Positions 23,554 through 34,559 of a stretch of 64,000 nucleotides of DNA are shown piece by piece. The DNA is taken from assembly GCA_963920635.1 (NCBI GenBank), contig OY987300.1, forward strand, positions 58,983,415 to 59,047,414. Direction: 5' to 3'. This stretch comes from Pseudeuparius sepicola (Eukaryota > Arthropoda > Insecta > Coleoptera > Anthribidae). How positions within the stretch are numbered: position 1 is the first letter of the stretch; each line of letters begins with the position of its first letter. The notes under the pieces were generated by a model. It saw only the letters and a list, made by a program, of their open reading frames with translations, searched no databases and had not been told where the DNA came from. A program made the translations under genes and the position numbers.

Positions 23554-24630
23554 ATGGAATATTTAAGCATAAGAGACAAAATAGAAATTGTTCGACTCGT
23601 GGGCGACAACGAGCGCTCGGCAGCAGAAGCTGCGGCCGAATTTAACAATAGACACCCAGGTAGATCAGTGAGTCGAAGTACTGTACAACGTATAAACAAT
23701 ATTTTTGATGAAACTGGATCGATTTCTAAAAATTTATTAAAAACTAGGCAAAATGGACGCCGTGGACTTGTTGAAAATAACAATCAAATTCTGCAATACT
23801 TTAGTGACAATCCTCGAAATAGTGTTTTAACGGCTAGTTTAGACCTTCATATACCCAGAGAGAGTATAAGGAGATGTTTGAGACAAAACAAAATAAAACC
23901 GTTTAAGCCAAAATTTTTGCACACCCTGGAACCAGGAGATGAGGAGAGAAGATTAGAATTTTGCTATTGGCTGCAAGGTGAATATCTCCATAATGGCAAC
24001 TTTTTAAATGAAATTTTATTCACCGACGAAGCCACGTTTACTACAAATGGTGTAGTATCAAGTCAAAACTGCCGTCACTGGTCAGCTGAAAATCCAGAGT
24101 TTATAATAAATGCAAGGAGACAATATTCACAAAAAATTAACGTTTGGTGTGGAATACTACGCGACAGAATAATTGGCCCATTTTTCTTTGAAGGGAATTT
24201 GAATGCGGCTGGCTTCTTGAATTTTCTAGAAATTGAATTTAGAAATGCTTTAGATGAGTTACCATTAAGATACCGTTTAAATTTAAAGTTACAGTTAGAT
24301 GGCAGTCCTATTCATAATGCTCGTTTAATCAGAAACTGGCTAGATAATAATTTTGAAAACTGTTGGATAGGGCGAAATAGTCCTTTCTGTGAGTGGCCAC
24401 CGAGATCTCCGGACTTAACTCCTTTAGATTTTTTTCTTTGGGGTACACTTAAGCAAAATGTTTATAAGTCAAGACCCCATAATTTACAAGAACTGCAAGC
24501 TAGGATAAACCGTAGTTGTGAGGAAATTACTCCACAGCAAATACGAAATGTAATTTTGAATGTACGCAAGAGGAACGACAAATGCATTGTAGAAAATGGA
24601 GGCTTGGTAGAAGTTACAAAAATTTTATAA
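23554..24630 (+). CDS. Transposase, mariner superfamily, DD42D-type triad
   Basis: This 358-residue protein cuts and pastes the element above. Residues 4-60 form a helix-turn-helix DNA-binding region (SIRDKIEIVRLVGDNERSAA, then a SRSTVQRINNIFDETGSI second helix pair). The DDE/D catalytic fold follows: FTDEATF with the first Asp at 158, NVWCGI at 196-201, QLDGSPIHNAR with the second Asp at 249, and SPDLTPLDFFLWG with the third Asp at 292. The gap between the second and third Asp is 42 residues, longer than classic mariner (34) and close to the DD41D group of insect elements. A C-terminal LQELQARI stretch resembles that of related insect transposases. I start at the ATG at 23,554; codons upstream in frame lack another ATG. 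There are no internal stops or introns, consistent with an active copy. Confidence 0.92.
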   Translation: MEYLSIRDKIEIVRLVGDNERSAAEAAAEFNNRHPGRSVSRSTVQRINNIFDETGSISKNLLKTRQNGRRGLVENNNQILQYFSDNPRNSVLTASLDLHIPRESIRRCLRQNKIKPFKPKFLHTLEPGDEERRLEFCYWLQGEYLHNGNFLNEILFTDEATFTTNGVVSSQNCRHWSAENPEFIINARRQYSQKINVWCGILRDRIIGPFFFEGNLNAAGFLNFLEIEFRNALDELPLRYRLNLKLQLDGSPIHNARLIRNWLDNNFENCWIGRNSPFCEWPPRSPDLTPLDFFLWGTLKQNVYKSRPHNLQELQARINRSCEEITPQQIRNVILNVRKRNDKCIVENGGLVEVTKIL

Positions 24631-24679
24631 TTTTAATTGTTTTTATGTTTTGTGTTTATAAGCATAAGGTTGTATTATT

Positions 24680-25048
24680 ACAATTCAATTATTTTCCATG
24701 GCCAACTTTGAATTTTTGAAAATAAAGACGTACCTTGGCTGCATTTTTAATTTTTCTACAAAATCGTTATTACTTGAAATATTTTGATGAAATTTTGTAC
24801 ATACCCATTTCGAGGGGTGCTCAATCCATTGGCGCACACAGATTTTTTCAAAAAAAAAACGCTAATATGGTTTCTTAAAATTTTGCTCATAAAAACGGTC
24901 ATAGTAGGCTTTGGATTTTATGCGAACCAGGCAATTTTTGTTCAAAATGTGCAGTTCATCGAGCTCTACAATTTAAAAAAAAAATCAGCCAAATCGCACG
25001 ATTGATACACTTTTTACAGACTGACCCCAAAACAAATGGGTCACACTG
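24680..25048 (-). repeat. Right terminal inverted repeat of the intact transposon
   Basis: The inverted copy of 23,109-23,476, ending GGGTCACACTG before TA. The transposase stop at 24,630 lies 50 bp before it. Confidence 0.92.
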
Positions 25049-25050
25049 TA

Positions 25051-26084
25051 TATTATTATGCGAACGACTTTGAAACAAAATTGTCTCTATATCTATGGAC
25101 CCGTGGAGTAGCGTATAGGGGAGCTGGATGGGGGGCGGCTATAATAGCCCCCCCCCCAGAAATTTCTGGAGAACTTTGTGAAACTTGTTAGGATCTACCG
25201 ATCTACCAGTAAAAATAATTGTTCCTTTGTTTTTTTTTTCAAAATAAAATAGAAAAAAGAAACATTTATGGTACCAAGAAAAAATAACCAACATTTGATT
25301 TACGTAATAATATTTTTTGCTGAATATAGGTTAGAGTTTATATATTTCACAAAAATTAAATTTTTAATGAAATTTAATACAAATTACCTACCTATTTTTG
25401 AAGTAGGTATAGGTATACTTATATAATTTTCTATCCCCCCTATCCTATATATAAGTACAGTGTGTTTCACTTTAAAACGGACAATTCCGTATTTTTCGAA
25501 ATTTTGGTCGATCTTCAAAATTATTTTTTTTAACATATTGTATTCCAAGAGCTCTATCCTTTGGGCTACAGTTTTTTTATATAAGATCATTCCATGGCCT
25601 ACTGCAATCAAACGAAGACCCCAAAAATCGCGAAATCGTGTTAGACATTTTTTGTTTGAAAAAATAATATAGTTCCATCGAATTCAGCTTAGCTCAGATC
25701 CCTATTTCCGCAGTTTCAATGTTCTAGCACTTACAGGGTGTTCAGAAAATAGGGCCAAATTTCGAAAAAATTGCACTTTTAGGAGTGCCCTGTATAAAAC
25801 ACGAGCTTTATTTTGTGAATGTTTTTTTATAAATCGAAAAGGTCTTGCCCAAGGTACTATTACAAATGATTTCGTATGTCTACCCCATACAGGGTGTTCG
25901 GAAAGAAAAAGCCAATTTGCCCAATATTTTTTTTATTCTTTTCGTAAATTCAAAACTTTTTTTAACTTTTGTAGTTTAGGGGCCACCTCCATAATATTGT
26001 GACGTTATAGTATTCAGAAAAAAAAAGGGCAAGCAAAAAGCAAAAAAATTGCTTGCATGCTTGGTGTTAAATGGGACCAAAGCT
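25051..26084. repeat. Stretch of fragmentary fold-back element ends
   Basis: It contains a CAGTGGCG-like half element with poly-C (about 25,090-25,155), a tgtgtttcactttaaaacgg segment from 25,458, and cagggtgttc ends at 25,736 and 25,890 facing a gccctgtataa end at 25,788-25,797. These are remnants of several TA-targeting MITEs. No gene is seen. Confidence 0.45.
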
Positions 26085-26700
26085 CTATAATAATAATAAT
26101 AATAAGTTGTATTTATTTGAATAAGTTGACATTTACACAAAACCATACACTCTAATAATTACAACAACTCACCACATAAATACAATGTTGCAGATGTTCA
26201 TTGTGTCACTACAGATAATTTCAACTGGTGGAATTTGAGTCTAGCAATAAGTTTGATACAAACTTGTCCGCTATTCTCAAACTATCAGTCTGTTATTATA
26301 TTACACACTAGGTATACATTAGAATTGTTTTGTTTGCTTAAATCAACAACAAAAAAGAAACAAAAGCATACAACAAAAAAGAAACAAAAGTATACAAGAA
26401 ATGCAAAGTAAATTTATAAGACATTCCTTCTCCCTTCCTTCTCTAATAACTCACAAGAATCAAATACATTGTAATATTATACATCAATATTATTGGTCAA
26501 AAGCCAGGTGGTTATAATTCTTTTAAAATTGTTATTGTGTTTACTATTTTTGACTTCTATGTGTAACGCATTGAAAATCTTTATTCCTGTATATAAAAAT
26601 GTTTGTTGTCCTATAGTTTTGTTAGCTTTATACAATTTTAAATTTAAATTTAGGAATATAGCCCTATTATTCTTTCTAAGTAACTTTTGTCTTGAACGTT
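26085..26700 (-). pseudogene. Non-LTR retrotransposon, 3' end fragment
   Basis: On the minus strand the segment 26,640-26,490 reads KTIGQQTFLYTGIKIFNALH followed by FKRIITTWLL. This matches the conserved C-terminal tail of jockey/CR1-like LINE polymerases (KTxxGQ.SFxYxGxKIFNxLP...FKRxLKxWLL). A 3' UTR of about 380 bp follows and ends at a (TTA)n tail at 26,102-26,085, the usual simple-repeat tail of such elements. The upstream coding part is lost after about 26,700. A 28-bp tandem duplication (acaacaaaaaagaaacaaaa unit) lies within the UTR at 26,343-26,400. Confidence 0.65.
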
Positions 26701-26734
26701 TCGTTGTTTGGTTGTTTTTTTGTTTATGCGGCTA

Positions 26735-28105
26735 GTCAAGTAGAAAAACTGGACATGTTATATATTTATGGGAAAGCCAGAAAAATTCTCCCTGCAATAT
26801 TTATCGATAACGATATCCAGAATGATATGCCCCTTTTCCGACGTTTCGAACATACATTGAGAAATAATGTTGATATACCTAAGTATTTAACGTTCTAAAA
26901 GTCAAAACAATAAGGAGGAAAATCAATTACTAATGCAACGAGGGATTTGGGGATTTCTTATTCAACAATTAACCCAAAGAATTTTAAAGCAAAATTAATA
27001 TCACTTCAAGCTACAGTACTTTACAGCAGTTGCAGCCCATTAATGTAGAAAAAAAGATTAATAAAGGTTTACGTTTCCACAGGGAGTCAGCAAACAGTTC
27101 CTGACAGTTGACAAACTGTACATTGTGAGCATGTCTCGGATTTCGTCAGTTTCTGATCAATCAGGGACTGGTTGTGGCTGACACGTTTGTTTCTAACCTA
27201 ACAAATAGGCCTGTTTTTATCGTTTTTTTAGTTGATTAGCCATTTGACAGCTACAAAATAAATATATCGAGTTATTCACCTACCTACAAAAAAAAATTTC
27301 GAATTTTAGCATTTTTATTTTTATAAAAGTATTCAAAATCAAGAAAACAAATTTGACTGACTGGAAATCACAGAAGAGGTGGATAATCTGTACGAAAAGC
27401 AAAAGAAACAATATATAGAATAGGGAGAAACAATAGAAAACGAAAATTAATAATTAATAAAATATCGAGGTTATCTGGGAAATGCTTTCCGATCGCACTA
27501 TCGCACTATTGCGCATGCTCTGACTATTATTTGAACACATAGCAAACCGTTTGAACAGTTAGCAAACTGTCCGAAAAATTTGTAATAACAGCAAACTGTT
27601 ACTTTCCAAACTGTCAGGAACTTTTGTGAGAATGATCAGAAATGAACTGCGCAGAATCCTGACTACTTCTGACTGTTCCTATTTCCTGCGATTTTTTTTT
27701 TAATTTCGTTGCGCAGATGGCTATTCTAGAGCAAGATGATAATAAGATTTTCAAACATACCTACTTTATGAACTCACGAAAATAGGTTCGTAAGTAATGG
27801 CATCCCAAATACTTAGAAAAAATAACCATCAGGGGCAATGAAAATCCGCATAAAGTTCAACCCATAGAGAACCAAGGGCATTTTGATGTTAATGTTTGGT
27901 GCGGAATAATTAATGAAACTTTGATTAGTCTGCATATTCTTAAAGGCATTCTTACAAGTAAAATATGTAACATTTTATAGAAGATTTACCAATTTATTGG
28001 AAAATAATATGTATCCTCACTTTATGCAAACAATGTGGTTTCAGCAAGATGGAGCACCAGTGCATAATGCAAGAAGAGTAGCACAATACAAACAATACTA
28101 TGGGG
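26735..28105 (+). pseudogene. Mariner-like transposase with DUF4817-type N-terminus, interrupted
   Basis: Two pieces of one transposase remain. The first (26,735-26,995) reads VEKLDMLYIYGKARKILPA, then a PLFRRFEHTLRNN segment, the pattern of the insect transposase-associated DUF4817 helix-turn-helix (YGxAxxN...FRRLxxxLR). After in-frame stops it continues with ATRDLGISYSTI. The second (27,835-28,105) reads a FDVNVWCGI block at 27,882, an ILKGIL stretch and MWFQQDGAPVHNARRV at 28,028, the second catalytic Asp motif. The part with the first Asp is missing: 27,065-27,710 looks like a later insertion with inverted tcctgacagtt/aactgtcagga words. The 3' part with the third Asp is also lost at 28,105. 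Stops and frameshifts make it non-functional. Confidence 0.65.
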
Positions 28106-28654
28106 GAGCGTCGGGTAACTGTGCGCCCTTATGCCAAAATTGCCACATATATCGCGAAATAGAAATAATGTGATATCTACATTTCTCACAAAGATACTTT
28201 TATGTTTTGGCACCGAACAGTTTGTTTTTAAAAATAAAATCTATGCGGATAATGATGCGTGCTCGTCGGTTAATTGTGCTGGGAAGAAATAAGATTGTTA
28301 AACGTATTTAAATAAATATAATTTTTGTTAAACATAAAAAGAGCTACTTGTAATACTAGGGAGAACATTGCACTGTCCTCGAGTGTAATATATCTAATTT
28401 TTTCTTCGACATAATATTTGGAAAATAAGATAAAAATTAAACAAGTTAAATTACTTCATGTAGGTACCTATACTAATAAAAACCTCTGCAACGGGATCAG
28501 TACTTCCAGTGGTTATCTTAAACCCATTATTTAAATGTAAATGTCAATATTTCACACCAATTTTATGGAGACCCATATATTTTGACACTCTTTTCAATTC
28601 CCAATCAATTTATTTCTTATTAAAAAATGGGAGATAATGGTAATCTGACAATAA
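28106..28654. other. AT-rich intronic DNA, nothing recognised
   Basis: A GC-richer junction (gggggagcgtcgggtaactgtg at 28,103) abruptly ends the transposase similarity, so a second insertion probably begins here. No coding signal follows. Confidence 0.4.
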
Positions 28655-28782
28655 ACTCTGTTCAACGAATGTTCATACCTACGTCACAACTCCCGTCCTT
28701 GTCTGACTCGTGAATATACGATTGATATCAATCGTATATTCATGAGTAGGACAAGGACGGGAGTTGTGACGTTGAACAGAGT
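28655..28782. repeat. Short fold-back element
   Basis: Left actctgttcaacg ... cacaactcccgtccttgtc and right gacaaggacgggagttgtg / cgttgaacagagt arms meet at a perfect central palindrome (tgaatatacgattgatatc and its inverse). The left arm has 16 extra bases (28,668-28,683), so one arm changed after formation. Confidence 0.8.
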
Positions 28783-29899
28783 ACACCTATATTTTGTCCA
28801 AACATTTCGCTAGTGGAAACTGGACTGGAATATAAAGAGACGTAAGCTCTCCTATAGCTTCTATAAACCCTTACAAGTCATACAAGTAAAGTCTCTTCAT
28901 CTTCGCCCATAACGCAACTCCTAAAATATTCTTTAAAGAAAGACACTACACTACAAGTTAAAGGCGGATTGGTAGGTATTGGTTTCCCAAAGTCATGATG
29001 TTATTACTAATTGAGAAATATAATATTCATGCACTTTAAATATGCATCCTATTATAAAGTGCAATGTCATAAAACACAAAATAGATAAAGGACCTAAGAC
29101 AAAATTATTGACAGATTTCATAGTAGGCTGGCATACAGGACAGACAGAAATATACGGACGGACAATCACCTCGACAACCACGAAATAAACTATTTGGTTA
29201 ACAGTGGCTAGAAATCTAGACTAAATAAAATCTTTAATATGGTTTTATTAATTTTCTACCTAAGTTTGGTACGTACGTAATTTGATGTAGGTACTTTAGG
29301 TACCGAACCTATATGCGGTGAGATTAGAATTTAATTTATTTCCTATTTACCAAAGAAATATTCTCAGAAATATGTAATGCAAACACGAAGGCTAAAAATA
29401 CGTACCTACCTTGAATGTCTTATATCTGATATACAGTAATTGTGTATGATATTATCTTCCATCGTAACATGAAATGTAGAGCGGCCATGGCCTCGCTCCA
29501 CGCTCCAAAATGCTGAATAAATTAAAGAGAAATTTTGCATAAGACGCCGACTCCCACAGTAAAATACCCAGTAAAAATTTATTTTTTGTTCAATAATAAT
29601 TATAATATAGTCCAACACACGAGTGAAGTTCGATGAAAAACTCAGTCTAATTGCCCAAGTCCACTTTGCTAACATACGGCTGGCGGTTAGACTGAGTATT
29701 TTATTGGACTTCTCTCGTTTATTGGACTATAGTTGTAGTATTTTTTTCTTTATTGTCATAGGTGTAAATGACAAAAAAATTTCGAGTCGAAATTTGAGCC
29801 TCTGGGGATCAGCCCTGCTTGGTTTTAAACTAATTTGTGACATAATTTTACTTTCGAAAAATCACGTATGCCTTGGGAATTTTGAAAAAACTAATTTTT
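28783..29899. other. AT-rich intronic DNA with a weak inverted repeat
   Basis: Left atagtccaac (29,606) and actcagtctaa (29,640) recur inverted as ttagactgagt (29,688) and gttggac-like tattggactatag (29,720), suggesting a small degraded fold-back at 29,600-29,730. Nothing else is recognised. Confidence 0.35.
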
Positions 29900-30175
29900 C
29901 ACATCAGTAAAGTGCCCTTTCTGTAGGTTTTACGACAAAATGTTATTAAGGAAACTTGTTCAGAATGAAGAACTGAGTAGGTTTGCGAAATTTCGAAAGT
30001 CTAGGCCTACTTTGATTTTTTGGTATTTTATCCCACTTTTCTTCAGAAAAGTGCACTTTGGGTAGCCTTCACATTAAAATGTTATTAAGAAAACTTGTTC
30101 ACAATGAAAAACTGGATAGGTGTGAAAGAATTTCAAAAGCCTAGGTCTACTTTAATTTTTATGCGTTTTAAATTT
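29900..30175. repeat. Fragment of fold-back family B, duplicated in tandem
   Basis: Two adjacent units (about 29,930-30,055 and 30,070-30,165) each carry aaaatgttattaagraaacttgttca, then a ctgrrtaggt block, then ctaggyctactttratttt. The same block lies in the arms of the complete element at 37,076-37,815, so this is a rearranged partial copy. Confidence 0.6.
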
Positions 30176-31337
30176 TTTAGCAGAACAACGGTTGTCAAAT
30201 ATAACAGAAAAACTTTCGTGAAAAGCACATGGGTGATAATGTACTAACCATATAACTTGCATTGATTGTCGATCTATATTTTTTGACCACGCTTGCGTTT
30301 TCCAGGAAACGATATTTTTGTTTTTATTTGCATAATCCTTCATTCCACGGTATATTGCTGATTCAATTTTTAGAACACATTCTTATCAACTTCCGTTTTT
30401 CAAGATAGCGGACGGACTTTGAGAATATAACTCGTGCAAGCACTATATTCAGACCTATGAAATTTATTTTGCATATTCTGACTTGATAGTAGTTGGTATA
30501 CTATAATATATTATTATTTTTATAGGTACCTATATATGTAGGTATGTATTTTTATATAATGCAATTCTTATTGACATTTTTTTAATCCTTATGGTATAAT
30601 AAGAGATACGGTAAAGATTTATAAAAAAAATTGCACAGAAATGAAAATTATGATTGATTATATTGAAATTTTCTTTCTTTGGGCGAGGGAAAGAATTATT
30701 AAGAATTATTTTAATATAACCTACAGAAGTAATTATTTGTTAACTATCAATATAAAAATAGATAATAAGTTCCCTAAAAGTTTAAAAATTTGATATACCT
30801 ATACAATCATAATTTTTAATTCTCAGCAACTTTTATTAGAAAAAGGCTAGATTCGAAAATCAAATTATGTCGAATATTGTAAACTTTTATAAGGTATGAG
30901 GTACATTGTATACTTTTATTGTCTATAAAATTGCTTATAGTCTCCACCTTTGAATAATAAACCTCATAGGAAGGGGCGTGTTTGGCATTATTAAGGTGCG
31001 ACCGGGATGCATGAAACGTGCATTCCTATGGCAGAATGCAGTTTCCGGTTCACCCACAAAACATAAAGTTGAGGTTTGGTTTCACAATAAAACACAACAA
31101 TAAGAACAAATTTCAAATTATACGTAATCATAATAAATTCGATGAGTAGTGTTTCGTACGTATCCGTTTTAGAGTAGGTAATATCGAGGGTAATATAATT
31201 GCATAATATCATTTGTGAAGTTTTTGAGCATATTTTATTTTATTTATTTCTTTATTTAGGTATTTGGCAATACCTATACATGAAAAAACATCAACAATTT
31301 GTGAAAGTAACTATATAAATAAAAAAGAAAAAATATA
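30176..31337. other. AT-rich intronic DNA, nothing recognised
   Basis: Several short frames without domains. The composition is that of the surrounding intron. Confidence 0.5.
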
Positions 31338-31936
31338 TCAATGGTTGCGTCTAACGTTACAAAGCTTTTCGAGCGCTTCGCTTCCAAGCTTTAAAATTGC
31401 GCTTACGATATGCACAGGTTACATTAGACGGTCTATAAAATGACAGCAAACCGAGCGATGTGTAAAACAGCTGATAAGAGGAGGGAAGACTTATAACCTC
31501 AAAGTTTCACTAAAATTCCTAATTTTTACCATCAATTATTGACCTCATTCATTGCTCTACAAAATGGACCCTATAATTATTATAACATCATTACTTACAA
31601 CTACTATACTCTGTAACTATCTTCTAAACATTTTATTCTTTCTGCTAGTTCCTCAATAATATATATTAATATATTATTTATGAACATAATACTAATTTTA
31701 AAATAATTATGACCTAGAATTACCAGGGGCGATTTTCCGAAGCTTCCCCTCCCCAAAATTGTCATGAATGCACACGCGTAAATAGACCGCCGAAATTAAG
31801 CGCAAGCGACCGAGCGGAATTTTTCTGCGCTCGGTTTGCTTGCAAGCAGCTGAAATCCAGCAGAACCGTCTAATGAAACGCGAGCAATACCTACCTAAGC
31901 CTTTAAAAGCTTGGTTATATTAGACGTAACCATTGC
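31338..31936. mobile_element. Non-autonomous TIR element, about 600 bp
   Basis: Left end aatggttgcgtctaacgtta followed by caaagctttt; right end aaaagcttggttatattagacgtaaccatt. An inner inverted gcgcttacg/taagcgcaagcg and agacggtc/gaccgcc pairing supports a longer imperfect arm. There is no transposase frame between. Confidence 0.6.
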
Positions 31937-31959
31937 TTTTGTCTGACAATACCGGTGAC

Positions 31960-32060
31960 AGGAGAACGGTGAGCGGCATCAGCGCCACCCTGTCGGGTTG
32001 GATGGAACCTTGGTTGGAATTCTGAAGGGAGGAGGAGCAAAGTGGGAGAAGCGGGAAATT
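31960..32060. promoter_or_regulatory. Small GC-richer patch
   Basis: gtgagcggcatcagcgccaccc and a following purine-rich run stand out from the AT-rich intron. It could be regulatory or a repeat fragment. No frame or motif decides it. Confidence 0.15.
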
Positions 32061-32280
32061 TGAACTGGAGATTCCTGCTGAAATATTAAATTATTTTTAA
32101 TTATTGCTTTATTTGGAAAAAAGAACGCATAAAGTGATATATTCCGCCACATTATGTGTTCCTTTTTAGAAATTAAACAATTAAAAGGGCTATAGGAATA
32201 TGAGCATTTTAGTTTTTTAAATATATACCTATTTAAACGAAAATAATTTTAAATATAAAACGAAAGAAGCATATCAGGCA

Positions 32281-32440
32281 AAGTATAATAATAATTCTCA
32301 CCTTCACAATAATACTCTAAACTAGGAGTGCTCCAGAAGCAAGAAGCAACCACATGCTTGTGTGGGATAGGAGTGGCAATTACTATTATTTAGGCTTCAT
32401 TGCCATTTGCGGCTATATATGGCCGACTTTTTTCCATTAA
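32281..32440 (-). repeat. SINE-like dispersed repeat, reversed copy
   Basis: It starts with the reversed tail (ataataataattctcacctt) and continues with aagaagcaaccacatgcttgtg and ggcaattactattattta, matching 55,350-55,490 read backwards. Confidence 0.55.
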
Positions 32441-34200
32441 CTCAAGTACTACGGAAAATTCTAGAAAACCGTAGTAGTCATAGTATGCACAACAATATTA
32501 AAAAAACTTAAAGTATGTATAAGCACCTACACGATAACAAAAGTAAAAAATATAAACACAACCACGTACACTGTTGTATAAAATATATCATGTACGCACA
32601 TTATTTATGAAATCACGAACTTAGTTTTAATAATAATAATAATAATAACAACAAATTCGTCTGGCGTAGCAGTGCATTATTGTTGTCACCATGCACCACC
32701 AAAATAACAAAATATATTCATCACAGGTCCTTCGTCTTCTGTCTCAGTCTGGATAAATTACAGTTGAAGAGTCTTGGTCATATTGATAAAAATTTACACA
32801 ATTTCACATGGATAAGTTTGACCAAATTGATAGTTTCCTCACTGACATACACCAATTGAGTTTTTCACCATTCTCTTTAAAAATAACAAGATATGCCGTT
32901 GGGTTATTTCTTTTGAAAGCATAAATTCCTTGGAGGAAGTGCAATCAGGAATTTTAATTTTCCGAAGATTATAACCTGCAACATAGGATGTAGAGTGCTT
33001 ATTAAAGTCAATTTCGCTAACTTCGTTGTTTAAATCTGCATCGACAAGTTCATCGTCTAAAATATATCCTGCAAAATGTTGTCGTGAGTCTTGATCTTTT
33101 GACGAATATTTTTGTCAAAAATTGCTGAAGTTCCCTAAAGACTTGCATAGTAATGGAAAGTACTATAAAGCCACTCTGTATTAAATCTATTGAATGTTCA
33201 AATAAAAATCATGTCAGTGAAGTTCTGGAAATTTAAAGTTATATATTATTCAACCAAGGCACGTTTATATTCAACATCGTTTTGTTTGGAAGCTCTTTAA
33301 TAACAGATACCAGATAACTAAACCATATTCGTGAATATTTATTATAAATACAAGATACGCTATTAATTAAATTTTCAGATTTCAATTATTTTAACCAAAA
33401 TAATAATTGTGGAAAAAATTTTAAAAAGTAACCACCTGTATGGTGTCTTCTATTCTCAAATTGAGTTGCCTCCATTCTCCGTTTCAACAGTTTCCATTCT
33501 ACTTATAATAATAATAAAATGATTTATTATGTTACAGAGGAGATAGAGAGAAAAAAAATAAAAATTGAATGTCTCTGTTAATGTTTATGTTTACACAAAA
33601 GGCTGGAAATTTTGGCGCTAGCCACTCTTCCAAATATATAAATAAGTAGGTTTTATTATTTTTATTATCGATACTACTTAGGTATATCTTTAAAACATAT
33701 AGAAAACTACTGTTGAAGTTAAACAATGATAAACATATTAAAACACAGAAAATAATAACTTTATTGAAAAATAATGCCCCTTCCTGGGGTTTTTTTATTC
33801 AAAGATCTCGACTTATAAAAAGTATAACCTATTAAAAATTTAAATTACTATAGGTGTGTATTTTGTCTTCTTCTACATTTTACGTGTATGTCTCGATCCT
33901 TTCAAATCCAATATTGTTTTAGTCAAGCTATGATATTCCGTTATAGGTACCTAAGTATACCTAATAACTCGAATGAACGGATCGCCTTTATTTGGGAAGA
34001 TGTATATGAGCTATAGCCATTCTATCGGTGATACAGAAATGTTATCAACACCATCTCTGCGCATTCATTCAGTGGGAGGTTGGGTAGTTGCTCAAAGCTG
34101 CCCCTTCCTCACGTACACTCCGATGATTTGAGCGTAAACAAGTCTACAACTAGAGCAGTGGCAACACTATTTGTCCCCGCCCGAAAAACGCAACTTGATT
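32441..34200. other. AT-rich 3' part of intron 1, no gene seen
   Basis: Trinucleotide runs occur at 32,628-32,648 (ATA) and 33,505-33,515. Open frames here lack domains. Confidence 0.45.
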
Positions 34201-34277
34201 CTATAAAGTACATTGTATAGATTGTGACATTAATAATCTGTTGGACTCCACATTCAATGATCCTTTCGTCTTTCCAG

Positions 34278-34559
34278 TCCACCATGCGCTCGAACCGACC
34301 GAGACTGGCTTCATCAACAGCCAGCCTTCCATGGCGGAGTTCCTGACGGCGCTGCCCCACCTGCCGCCCGGCCACGGGGGCGGCGTCGGCGGCGACCTGC
34401 CGCCGATGAGCCCCAGGCAGACGCCGCCTGGCGGCGCGCCCCCCGGCTACGCCCTGGACGTGGTGCCGCACGGGATGGGCTCGCCCGCCAGCGGCGTCAA
34501 CGTGCCCGAGTATCCCTGGATGAAGGAGAAGAAGACGACCAGAAAGAGCAACCAACAAG
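34278..34559 (+). CDS. pb: proboscipedia/maxillopedia (Hox2-class) exon with hexapeptide
   Basis: Pb is a homeodomain transcription factor of the Hox cluster that specifies mouthpart (labial and maxillary palp) identity in insects. This internal exon encodes ETGFINSQPSMAEFLTALP, the near-invariant N-terminal signature of the pb/Hox2 group, then a Gly/Pro-rich linker. It ends with YPWMKEKK (codons at 34,511-34,534), the hexapeptide that docks the cofactor Extradenticle/PBC, followed by a basic TRKSNQQ stretch just before the homeodomain. It starts after tttccag (34,277), takes one base from the preceding exon, and ends at caacaag/gtaggaa with one base of the next codon (probably Gly), the same position as in other insect pb genes. 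The homeodomain exon is not in the window. GC content is far above that of the flanks. Confidence 0.93.

Larger units (their letters stand above)
23109..25048 (+). mobile_element. Complete mariner-superfamily transposon with long TIRs
   Basis: This 1,940-bp element starts CAGTGTGACCCATTTG, ends with its exact inverse, and is flanked by TA on both sides (23,107-23,108 and 25,049-25,050), the target duplication of IS630/Tc1/mariner elements. The terminal inverted repeats are unusually long (left 23,109-23,476, right 24,680-25,048, about 368 bp each). By eye they are identical except for the length and context of one A/T homopolymer (about 23,298-23,311 versus 24,846-24,860). Between them lies one uninterrupted transposase frame. 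Near-identical arms plus an open frame show a very recent insertion that may still be mobile. It sits in proposed intron 1 of pb, in the same orientation as the gene. Confidence 0.92.
22559..34277 (+). other. pb: pb intron 1 (proposed)
   Basis: It begins gtgcgt at 22,559 and ends tcctttcgtctttccag at 34,277, a good pyrimidine tract and AG. It is about 11.7 kb long and phase 1. It contains the young DD42D transposon, a LINE 3' end, a broken mariner-like transposase and several fold-back elements. Apart from these it is AT-rich with no other gene. If exon 1 is wrong the acceptor at 34,277 still stands. Confidence 0.5.

Noticed and set aside
28028..28045. Homeodomain WFQN-like coding word (MWFQQDG)
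   Set aside because: The context (QDGAPVHNARRV) is the mariner transposase second-Asp motif, not a homeodomain helix 3. The same applies to the word at 36,178.
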